Shown one piece after another: positions 1 to 6,285 of a DNA stretch of 15,274 bases. The DNA comes from Elusimicrobiota bacterium (GTDB lineage Bacteria; Elusimicrobiota; Elusimicrobia; Elusimicrobiales; UBA9959): contig DMES01000042.1 in assembly GCA_003450815.1 (NCBI GenBank), positions 1 through 15,274 on the forward strand, in the 5' to 3' direction. The position numbers and the translations under genes were made by a program. Position 1 is the stretch's first letter. Every line of letters begins with the position of its first letter. Under the pieces are notes generated by a model. It had not been told where the DNA came from. It saw only the letters and a program-made list of their open reading frames with translations, and searched no databases.

Positions 1-116
1 CAGAGGCGGCACAAAAATGCCGCTAGGGGGAGTGCACCCTCTTGACTTCCCTTTTCATAGATGAATTCCTCAGTTGCAACGCCATAAACGTCTGAGCAAA
101 CCGGGTTTTTTTATTC

Positions 117-186
117 CGTCATTCCGGTGCAAACCGGAATCCAGAGTTCCGTCGGTATCTGGACACCGGCTTACGCCGGTGTGACG
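117..186. repeat. Twin-hairpin dispersed repeat (REP/MITE-like)
   Basis: The element is bounded by CGTC (117-120) and its complement GACG (183-186). It holds two perfect hairpins: 121-128 with 133-140 (8-bp stem, GCAA loop) and 163-170 with 175-182 (8-bp stem, TTAC loop). This architecture, starting with CGTCATTCCGG and ending with CCGGTGTGACG, resembles a class of intergenic palindromic repeats that is widespread in environmental bacterial genomes. Assignment to that class is by eye only. It carries no coding capacity. Confidence 0.65.
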
Positions 187-265
187 AAGCAACTGGTTTT
201 TTCAGGTTAACGTTTAAGCGGTTTGCCGGTTCAACGGTTAAAAAACATGGGGATTATTAAAAAAT

Positions 266-289
266 AACCGTGAACTCTGAACCGTGAAC
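266..289. repeat. Short direct repeat, period 14
   Basis: The 10-mer AACCGTGAAC occurs at 266-275 and again at 280-289, separated by TCTG, giving a 14-base period. It sits directly 3' of the desulfoferrodoxin gene. Function is unknown. It may be one instance of a dispersed short intergenic repeat. Confidence 0.5.
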
Positions 290-313
290 CTTACAACCTG
301 AGCAGTTAATTTA

Positions 314-694
314 TCAGCTTTTCCAAAGTCCGTGCAGATTACAGTATTCCCTGGCGTATAATTCCTTCGGCTCAAAGCAGACGCAGAAAACGGCTTCAGC
401 CGGCTGGCCGGGTTTCAGAAATTCGCGGAAAGATTTGCCATCCGCCACCAGTTCTATCCATTCGATAAAATGCTTTTCTTCCATTGGGTGGGGAACGGAG
501 CCAATTTTTACCTTTATGCCCGCTTTGGTCTTTTCTATTACGGGCACATGCTTCTCTTTGACCGCGTCAGTGGTGTTTTCACTGAAAAGTTTCATGTCCT
601 GGCCGCAGCAGACTAATGTTCCCCCGCCCTCATGCAGCATTTCAACAATATTTCCGCAAAGTTCGCATTTATAAACCTGCTTCTTTTGTGTCAT
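314..694 (-). CDS. dfx: Desulfoferrodoxin (2Fe superoxide reductase)
   Basis: This 126-aa cytoplasmic enzyme reduces superoxide to hydrogen peroxide without making oxygen, taking electrons from rubredoxin-like donors. The N-terminal desulforedoxin-type domain has the rubredoxin-like iron site (centre I) at C10, C13, C29 and C30. The C-terminal catalytic domain (centre II) has the full ligand set: H49, H69, H75, C118 and H121, plus the E47-K48 pair that in characterised enzymes guides superoxide and protonates the peroxide intermediate. Length is typical of class I/2Fe desulfoferrodoxins. The ATG is preceded by an AAGGAA ribosome binding site. It is the last gene of the minus-strand stress cluster, downstream of tpx and rubrerythrin, which would remove the peroxide it makes. 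Identification is secure. The physiological donor is not visible here. Confidence 0.96.
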   Translation of the reverse strand: MTQKKQVYKCELCGNIVEMLHEGGGTLVCCGQDMKLFSENTTDAVKEKHVPVIEKTKAGIKVKIGSVPHPMEEKHFIEWIELVADGKSFREFLKPGQPAEAVFCVCFEPKELYAREYCNLHGLWKS

Positions 695-740
695 GTAGGT
701 TTCCTTGTCGGTAGTAATTTTAAAATATAAAAAGAACTCC

Positions 741-767
741 TTCCCTAACCCCTATACGCTAGCCTCT
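741..767. repeat. C/T-rich intergenic repeat, tpx 3' flank
   Basis: These 27 bases, with the core CCCCTATACGCTAGCC, match the reverse complement of 1361-1387 at 25 of 27 positions. The tpx gene is therefore bracketed by inverted copies of one repeat. The next bases (768-776, tagtctcta) look like a degenerate continuation of the same CTA-rich pattern. No terminator-like T-run is seen. Confidence 0.6.
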
Positions 768-778
768 AGTCTCTATCT

Positions 779-1336
779 TTACACCAACGCCTTCAGCGCT
801 GTCATAACTTCGACATAATTCGGCTCTTTGGCCACTTCAGGCGCTATCTGTGCGTATTTCACCAGACCGTCCTTGTCCACTATGAAAACGGAGCGCGCCA
901 GCAAGCGCAGTTCTTTTATGAGCACGCCGTAAGACTTGCCGAAGTCAGCTTTCTGATAATCTGAATAGGTCCTCAGCCGTTTTACCCCCGCCGCGCCGCA
1001 CCAGCGTTTTTGGGCGAAAGGCAGGTCCATGCTGATAGTTATGATGTTTATATCCGGGTCCAGCGCTTCAGCCTCAGTATTGAAGCGGCGGGTCTGCAGG
1101 TCGCAGATAGGCGTATCCAGCGAAGGCACCACGGAAATTATGGTTATTTTGCCCTTGTAGGTGCGGGAGAACTTCATGGGCAGCATTTCGTTGTCTATCA
1201 CCTTGAAGTCAGGGGCCGGCATACCCGGCTTAATTTCATCTCCGATCAGCGTCATTGTTCTGCCATGCATGGTTACGGTGCGTTTTATAATCTCTTTAGC
1301 CTGTTCAGGCTCGTTAATGTTCAAGTTTTCGTCCAT
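779..1336 (-). CDS. tpx: Thiol peroxidase (atypical 2-Cys peroxiredoxin)
   Basis: This 185-aa peroxiredoxin reduces hydrogen peroxide and organic hydroperoxides, using thioredoxin as reductant. The peroxidatic cysteine is C78 in the stretch PSLDTPICDLQTRRFN, with T75 in the TxxC motif. The resolving cysteine is C113 in the Tpx signature DLPFAQKRWCG, which separates Tpx from BCP and AhpC types. The sequence begins about 20 residues further out than E. coli Tpx, but the ATG has a clear GAGGAAT ribosome binding site 5-6 nt upstream, so this start is kept. It lies between rubrerythrin and desulfoferrodoxin on the same strand, which fits a role in clearing peroxide made by superoxide reductase. 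Both flanks carry inverted copies of a C/T-rich repeat. No clear promoter was found between it and rubrerythrin. Confidence 0.95.
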   Translation of the reverse strand: MDENLNINEPEQAKEIIKRTVTMHGRTMTLIGDEIKPGMPAPDFKVIDNEMLPMKFSRTYKGKITIISVVPSLDTPICDLQTRRFNTEAEALDPDINIITISMDLPFAQKRWCGAAGVKRLRTYSDYQKADFGKSYGVLIKELRLLARSVFIVDKDGLVKYAQIAPEVAKEPNYVEVMTALKALV

Positions 1337-1351
1337 GATATTCCTCGGTTT

Positions 1352-1432
1352 TTAGGGTATAGGGGCTAGCGTATAGGGGATAGGGAATGAGTTTCTTATA
1401 ACTTACCCTTTCCCCTAGCCCCTATACCCTAA
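1352..1432. repeat. Telomere-like inverted repeat, tpx/rbr spacer
   Basis: TTAGGGTATAGGGGCTAG at 1352-1369 is perfectly complementary to 1415-1432, an 18-bp stem around a 45-nt spacer. Inside the left arm, 1361-1387 is also an inverted match (25/27) to 741-767 on the far side of tpx. The motif is built from units such as CCCTA, CCCCTATA and GCTAG. It occupies most of the 110-bp spacer between rubrerythrin and tpx. It could form a large hairpin in the transcript, but no T-run follows on either strand, so a terminator role is unsupported. Confidence 0.7.
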
Positions 1433-1446
1433 CCCCTGCTGTTTGA

Positions 1447-2019
1447 CTACCAATTCTCCGCGAGCAATTCAAAATATGCCTTGGGATGCGCGCAGGCGAC
1501 GCAGTTTTCCGGGGCTTCCGTCCCTTCATGCATATAGCCGCAGTTAAGACAGCGCCATTTAACCTTCCCGTCTTTCTTGAATACTTTTCCTTCTTCAATA
1601 TTTTTCAGCAGGCCGCGGTAGCGCCGCTCATGCTGTTTCTCCGCCACTGATATGGCCTCAAAGGTTTTGGCCACAGGCTCAAAACCTTCCTGTCTGGCGG
1701 TTTTGGCGAATTCAGGATACAGCGAGCCCCATTCATGGCTTTCTCCGTCCGCGGAAGCTCTCAAATTGGCTTTGGTATCGCTTATCATACCGGCCGGAAA
1801 AGCGGCCTCTATCATCACTTCCCCGCCTTCGAGGAACTTGAAAAAGCGTTTTGCATGCTCTTTTTCCTGGTTAGCGGTTTCTTCGAAGGCCATGCTTATT
1901 TGCATATAGCCTTCCTTTTTTGCGGCGCCGGCGAAGTAGGTATAGCGGTTACGGGCCTGCGACTCTCCGGCAAAAGCCTTGAGCAGATTCTTTTCAGTCT
2001 TTGAACCTTTAAGTGTCAT
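1447..2019 (-). CDS. rbr: Rubrerythrin
   Basis: This 190-aa cytoplasmic non-haem iron protein acts as an NADH-driven peroxidase through rubredoxin-type electron transfer in anaerobes. The N-terminal ferritin-like domain has the diiron ligands E19, E52 and H55 (ExxH), E93/E96, and E127 with H130 (ExxH). The C-terminal rubredoxin domain has C157-x2-C160 and C173-x2-C176. The frame is open further upstream, but GGAGG lies 7 nt before the ATG at 2019 and directly abuts the ATG at 2025, so 2019 is chosen. The start MTLKGSKTEKNLLKAFAGES is also typical of the family. It follows the large hybrid kinase by 34 bp with no visible promoter between, so co-transcription is possible. Confidence 0.96.
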   Translation of the reverse strand: MTLKGSKTEKNLLKAFAGESQARNRYTYFAGAAKKEGYMQISMAFEETANQEKEHAKRFFKFLEGGEVMIEAAFPAGMISDTKANLRASADGESHEWGSLYPEFAKTARQEGFEPVAKTFEAISVAEKQHERRYRGLLKNIEEGKVFKKDGKVKWRCLNCGYMHEGTEAPENCVACAHPKAYFELLAENW

Positions 2020-2053
2020 GTGCATTCCTCCGTTAAAACAACCTGTCCATATT

Positions 2054-5000
2054 TTACAATTTATCCAGCATTTCACGGATTTTAGCCAGTAAATGCTGGT
2101 ATACCAGCGGTTTGTGAAGCAGAGCCTCATTGCTTATATGGTGCTTATCCAGTATGTCGGTGTCTGTGTAGCCTGTCATGTAAAGAAGCTTGATGCCGTG
2201 GCGCAATTTTAACATTTCTTCGGCCAGTTCAATCCCGGTTTTCCCGGGCATTCTTATGTCCGTGAGCAGCAGTTGTATTTCCCCTGTGTGTTCTTTTGCG
2301 AGCGACAGTGCTTCCATGGCATTGGAGGCCGCAAGCGCGTTATAGCCATGCTCTTTGAGGACTCGCAAAAGTACCGCCTTGGACGTTTCGTCGTCCTCCG
2401 CTATAAGTATGGTTTCGGAGCCTTTCAGGCGGGAGTCCTGCACCTGGTTTTCAGGTGTGGTAGTTGTTTCGCTTTCGGAGGCGGCCGGTATAAAAACCGT
2501 GAAAGTTGTGCCTTCATCCAAAACGCTGTTAACGATTATTTGCGCGTTATGTTGTTTTATCATGCCGTATACTATTGAAAGTCCCAGCCCCGTTCCACTC
2601 CCGATCGGCTTGGTAGTGAAAAACGGCTCAAATACCCTTTTTTTTATTTCCTCGCTCATGCCGGAGCCGGTATCGGATACGGAGAATACGGCGTAGTTAC
2701 CCGCTTTCAGACCGGCGGGGGCGGTTTCCGCCGCGAACAGGTTTTTGCCGGTTTTTATCGTTATGGCTCCGCCTTTCGGCATGGCATCCCTGGCATTCAA
2801 CACAAGGTTCATTATGATTTGCTCAAGTTGGGTGGGGTCCATCTTTACCGGTGGAACGCCTTCTTCCAGAGCAATTTCAAGTTTTATGTTTTCACCAATA
2901 ATCTTCTCTAACATTAAGACCAGTTCCTTTATCGCGTCGTTCAGGTTTATAACTCTTCGGATGGCCGTCTTTTTGCGGCTGAAGGTAAGCAGTTGTTTAG
3001 TGAGCGCCGCCGCCCTTTCCGCGGCTTTTTTTACTTCCAGCGCGTCCGAAAGCTGCCGGGGCATGGTTTTAAGGTCCTTTATCAAAAAGTCAGTATACCC
3101 TAATATTGCGCCGAGAATATTGTTGAAATCGTGCGCTATGCCTCCCGCAAGCTGCCCCACAGTGTCCATTTTCTGGGTTTGCACGAGTTGTTCAGCCAGC
3201 ATGTTCTGCTGGAAAATCAGGTCCAGCTGGCCCGCGGCCTCCCCAATAAAATCCGCCATTTCCTCGTCGCCGATTTTTACTTCAGTGGCTAAAAAGGTTA
3301 TCGCGGCGATGAATTCGCCGTTTGCGATTATGGGTATTCCAATTCCGGATTTAAGCCCGGCTGCCATCGCCAGCTTTTTTCTGGGCAAATTCCCGCATTT
3401 TGACATCTCTCTGAACCATACCGGCTCAAGTCTTTGCCAAACGACGCCGGGAAGGCCTTCCCCTTTTTTAAAAATAAAACTCCCGGACTGGCTGGCAAAG
3501 GTTTCCAGTTTGTGCCCGCTTTTGCCGTGATAATAAAACCTGTATAAATGGAGTTTGTTCAGGCTCGGCAGCCACACCTCTCCGGCCTCCCAGCCCGTTA
3601 TGTCACAGATATTGTCTGTTAACAGTTTAAGCGCCGCGTTTGTATCCCGCGTTTCAAGAGCCTTGAGCCTCAGTTCCTTTAACAGCGCAAGCCTTTCGTT
3701 CAGTTTTACCCTGCGGATTATGCCGGCCAGGATGTCGGCTATAGCCGAGAGAAAATTGATGTCGTAATCAGAGCGGATGTGACCGGATTTAGTATAGACA
3801 GTAATAACGCCGTATACCCTGCCGCCGGCTGTTATCGGTATTACATAATGGCCGTGGTTGTGGATCCCCTCATAACTGTTTTCATGGTCGCCGTCAAGAT
3901 GCGATTTAAACACGGGTTTGCCGCTTAACAAAGCCCGGCCGCAAAGACAGCGGCCCGCCGGCACTTCGGCGCAGATTTTTGTGATAAATTCCCCAAGGCC
4001 GGTACTGGCGGCCATCTTTAAGAAGTTCGTCTTTTCGTCAGTAAGAAAGATTGCTCCTTTGGTTTCTATTGAAAGCCATTTAACCGAGAGTATATCGTTA
4101 AGTGTGTTTTGAAGAATTTCGGCCAGCGGCTTGTTCTGCAGAGATAGCTTCAGTATTTTGTTGATGATTTCGCTGGTTTGCAGATACTCCCGGCTTTTTT
4201 CCTCCGCAAGAAGCTTGTCCGTTATGTCTTTCGATATCCCCACAAACTCCGCCGGCTGTCCATTTTTGTCCAGTACGGGAAAAATAACCGCATCTTCCGT
4301 ATAGAGGGCGCCGTCCTTCTTTTTATTGGTTATCTGTCCGCGCCAGGTCTGTCCGCTTGCAAGAGTCTGCTGGATATTCCGGTAAAACGAGTCTTCATGG
4401 TTTCCGTTTTTGAGAATATCAAGATTTTTGCCCATGACCTCTTTCTTCGTATAGCCGGTGACTTTTTCAAAGGTGTGGTTCACGTAGGTAATCTTCTCAT
4501 CAAGGCCGGCTATTAAAACGCTGTCCGGTATCTGTTGCGCTAAGTCCGAGAATCTGGTTTGTTCTCTTTCAATCGTTTCATGAAGTTTTTCCTCAACCTC
4601 CCAGTTAAAGATTGAAAGGATACGCACAATTCCATAGGCGGCGGCCACCGCGCAGAGCGCGCGAAACACCTGAACCGGTATCCCCGTCAGAGCCAAAAAC
4701 GCCTGCGTGTTCAGCGTGTTAGCCGGGAAATAATCAGCGGGATTGACCACAAGCCCGCTAAGGAGCGCGTAACACAAAAAAGCTCCGCCGGCCCAGTTGA
4801 AATATTTGATGGGAAGACGATTGGTATACAGTTGGGTCTCTCTTGTCTTATAACGCAGCAGGCCCAGGCCGGTTAACAGGCCACCGGGAAACCCCAGAAA
4901 ATACCTGCTCAGGTTGCTGCCTGTTTTCCAAAAATCAGAAGATAGAAAAGCGGCGGTTAGAATAAACGCGCCCAGGGCGGGACCGGCATAGCGGGATAAT

Positions 5001-5326
5001 TCCCGGAAAGCGCGGTTTTTAAAATTCCCTTCAAAAAATCTTCTTCCGAACGCAAACAAAAAAATATAAGAGGTAACCAGTATTACCCAGCGGATAATGG
5101 CAAATACCTCTGAACTCCCGCGGGTAATCGCCCACATATCTAAAAGCTCATTTATACCGTGCGTCAGGCCGAACATGGCGAGCAGCCATATGTCATGCGC
5201 CAGACTTAGCTTGCTGAGTTTCTTTGGTTGGAGAAGGATGGCTATGCCCATGAGCAGAAAAGCCATGCCGTAAACAAAAAAAACTATATCAAGGTTGGTT
5301 TGAAAAAAATGATCGATCGCGCCCAT
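2054..5326 (-). CDS. 7TM PAS-GAF-GAF hybrid sensor histidine kinase with receiver
   Basis: This 1090-aa membrane sensor kinase has seven predicted membrane helices at about 14-32, 41-62, 74-95, 113-130, 142-157, 177-194 and 214-238. Then come a PAS domain (about 260-370), two GAF-like domains (about 385-535 and 548-700), a HisKA dimerisation domain with phospho-acceptor H732 in GGIAHDFNN, and a HATPase domain (N-box NLVLNARDAMP, G1 DTGSGM near 883, G2 GTGLGLS near 909). A C-terminal receiver has phospho-acceptor D1023 in LLTDIRMPG and K1072 in HKP. The second half resembles the PAS/HisKA/REC kinases common in deltaproteobacteria and relatives. The frame opens at a TTG (5386), but a consensus extended -10 box lies inside that extension and AGAAGG precedes the ATG at 5326. 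The input signal is unknown; GAF and PAS pockets often bind small molecules or cofactors. No output regulator is adjacent. Confidence 0.92.
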   Translation of the reverse strand: MGAIDHFFQTNLDIVFFVYGMAFLLMGIAILLQPKKLSKLSLAHDIWLLAMFGLTHGINELLDMWAITRGSSEVFAIIRWVILVTSYIFLFAFGRRFFEGNFKNRAFRELSRYAGPALGAFILTAAFLSSDFWKTGSNLSRYFLGFPGGLLTGLGLLRYKTRETQLYTNRLPIKYFNWAGGAFLCYALLSGLVVNPADYFPANTLNTQAFLALTGIPVQVFRALCAVAAAYGIVRILSIFNWEVEEKLHETIEREQTRFSDLAQQIPDSVLIAGLDEKITYVNHTFEKVTGYTKKEVMGKNLDILKNGNHEDSFYRNIQQTLASGQTWRGQITNKKKDGALYTEDAVIFPVLDKNGQPAEFVGISKDITDKLLAEEKSREYLQTSEIINKILKLSLQNKPLAEILQNTLNDILSVKWLSIETKGAIFLTDEKTNFLKMAASTGLGEFITKICAEVPAGRCLCGRALLSGKPVFKSHLDGDHENSYEGIHNHGHYVIPITAGGRVYGVITVYTKSGHIRSDYDINFLSAIADILAGIIRRVKLNERLALLKELRLKALETRDTNAALKLLTDNICDITGWEAGEVWLPSLNKLHLYRFYYHGKSGHKLETFASQSGSFIFKKGEGLPGVVWQRLEPVWFREMSKCGNLPRKKLAMAAGLKSGIGIPIIANGEFIAAITFLATEVKIGDEEMADFIGEAAGQLDLIFQQNMLAEQLVQTQKMDTVGQLAGGIAHDFNNILGAILGYTDFLIKDLKTMPRQLSDALEVKKAAERAAALTKQLLTFSRKKTAIRRVINLNDAIKELVLMLEKIIGENIKLEIALEEGVPPVKMDPTQLEQIIMNLVLNARDAMPKGGAITIKTGKNLFAAETAPAGLKAGNYAVFSVSDTGSGMSEEIKKRVFEPFFTTKPIGSGTGLGLSIVYGMIKQHNAQIIVNSVLDEGTTFTVFIPAASESETTTTPENQVQDSRLKGSETILIAEDDETSKAVLLRVLKEHGYNALAASNAMEALSLAKEHTGEIQLLLTDIRMPGKTGIELAEEMLKLRHGIKLLYMTGYTDTDILDKHHISNEALLHKPLVYQHLLAKIREMLDKL

Positions 5327-5368
5327 ATACCCTTCTAACAGCCCGCACTTTACCCTCAAAGAGCTGTA

Positions 5369-5377
5369 ATTATACCA
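5369..5377 (-). promoter_or_regulatory. Extended -10 promoter for the hybrid kinase
   Basis: On the minus strand the bases read TGG-TATAAT, a perfect -10 hexamer with the TGn extension. No good -35 is seen at 16-18 nt, as is common for extended -10 promoters. Transcription would start near 5362, leaving a leader of about 36 nt before the ATG at 5326. The promoter sits at the 3' junction with the DUF2400 gene (stop at 5383) and supports the downstream kinase start. Confidence 0.55.
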
Positions 5378-5382
5378 CTTCC

Positions 5383-6285
5383 TCAAGAGCGAATTCTTAG
5401 TATGCCGGTCCGGGTCAGGGCGAAGTCGTATTTTACGGGGTCATTTGGGGAGATGCGCCTGAAAGCGGCGGTTATTTCAAGGGCGGTTTTCATGGAGGTG
5501 TCGTTTCGCGTGGTGAGGCCCAGCTTTTGTGAGATCTGGAACATATGTGTGTCCAGGGGGACAATAAGTTTTGAAGGGGGGATTTTTGTCCACACGCCAG
5601 GGTCAACGGCGTCTTTGCGGACCATCCAGCGCAGGTAAAGATTCAGGCGTTTGAAGGAGCTTTTTTTCTCGGGGCACGGGGTCAGTGTGGGGGCGCAGGC
5701 CCCTGAATTGAATTCGTTGACGAAGGCGTAAATGGAGGAGCTTAAATCTTCTTCCTGCGGTCTGTAATTTTTAAGAAAGCAGCTTTCAAGGGAGCCATGC
5801 CTTTTAATGGCGGCTTTTATGTTTAAAAGGAAAAGGGCCATTTCAGCGCCTGTGGTAAAGCGGTGCTTGAAATTTAAAAGCGCTTTTGAGATTTCTTTTT
5901 CAGGAGTGTCGCGCAGGTAAAGGCGGGGGCTTGTCCCCATGGGTGTGAGAACTTTTTCAACGCTTTTGATTATCTGCTTAACATTGCCGTAGGCGAGCGA
6001 GGCGGCTATAAAACCCGCAATCTCCCTGTCTCCGTCCGGGTTATACCGCCAAACAAATTCCAGGGGGTCCGGGTGTATAAATTCCGGACGGTTGTATTTC
6101 CTGTAGGAGGCCTCAAAATAGCTTTTATTAAAATTTTTTGCAGCAAAAAAATTTATGCCCCGCCCTTTAGGGCGGGGAACCCTTGAGGTAAGGGGGAGTT
6201 TGAGGGGGAAAGAAATTCCCCCCTCATCTTCGGCATGGGGATCTAAAAACCCCGTGCCGGGTAGCATAAAATGTTGCTTCAACAT
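5383..6285 (-). CDS. TIGR02757/DUF2400 family protein with repeat-derived N-terminus
   Basis: This is a 300-aa protein of the TIGR02757 (DUF2400) family, whose biochemical role I do not know to be established. The family part starts at about residue 53 (YFEASYRKYNRPEFIHPDPL) and runs through REIAGFIAASLAYGNVKQI, LNLYLRWMVRKDAVDPGVW and IVPLDTHMFQISQKLGLT to the end. By eye, PLDTHMF with D245 resembles the VDTHxxR catalytic-loop segment of HhH-GPD DNA glycosylases; this is inference only. Residues about 8-46 are encoded by a palindromic repeat (6157-6260) and are unlike the family. No ATG, GTG or TTG codon exists between that repeat and the conserved region, so translation must read through the element unless a rare start is used. 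The ATG at 6285 overlaps the hcp stop by 7 nt (ATGTTGA), suggesting coupling; no ribosome binding site is visible. A proline-rich loop near residues 195-210 may be another insertion. Confidence 0.8.
   Translation of the reverse strand: MLKQHFMLPGTGFLDPHAEDEGGISFPLKLPLTSRVPRPKGRGINFFAAKNFNKSYFEASYRKYNRPEFIHPDPLEFVWRYNPDGDREIAGFIAASLAYGNVKQIIKSVEKVLTPMGTSPRLYLRDTPEKEISKALLNFKHRFTTGAEMALFLLNIKAAIKRHGSLESCFLKNYRPQEEDLSSSIYAFVNEFNSGACAPTLTPCPEKKSSFKRLNLYLRWMVRKDAVDPGVWTKIPPSKLIVPLDTHMFQISQKLGLTTRNDTSMKTALEITAAFRRISPNDPVKYDFALTRTGILRIRS
6157..6260. repeat. Three-hairpin palindromic element inside a coding region
   Basis: Three hairpins lie in tandem. CCCCGCCC (6158-6165) pairs with 6170-6177 around TTTA. 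GAGGGGGAA (6202-6210) pairs with TTCCCCCCTC (6216-6225) with one bulge. CGGCATGGGG (6231-6240) pairs with 6250-6259 with one wobble. The whole element lies in frame, without stops, near the N-terminus of the DUF2400 gene. Its first 13 nt arm (6156-6168) recurs exactly at 8260-8272 inside the Rrf2 gene insert. Extreme G/C runs set it apart from the flanking A/T-rich coding sequence. Confidence 0.7.

Larger units (their letters stand above)
1..313. other. Gene-free left end with repeats
   Basis: I see no credible coding region in these bases. They contain a small hairpin at 6-23 (6-bp stem, 6-nt loop), a twin-hairpin repeat at 117-186 and a period-14 tandem at 266-289, both listed separately. 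Between 215 and 240 there are further short motifs of the aacggtt/accggtt type. The region lies downstream of the minus-strand desulfoferrodoxin gene and probably serves as its 3' flank. I see no stem followed by a clean T-run, so no intrinsic terminator is called. Confidence 0.6.

Noticed and set aside
266..289. CRISPR array
   Set aside because: There are only two 10-mers with a 4-base gap. Repeat length and spacing do not fit CRISPR, and no cas gene is present.
1352..1432. Intrinsic terminator for rubrerythrin
   Set aside because: The 18-bp stem has a 45-nt loop and no T-run on either side, and its units recur across tpx. It is called a repeat instead.
2745..3530. 261-codon open frame on the plus strand opposite the hybrid kinase
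   Set aside because: It lies wholly antisense to the well-conserved HisKA/HATPase and GAF coding region and has no recognisable domain; a shadow frame.
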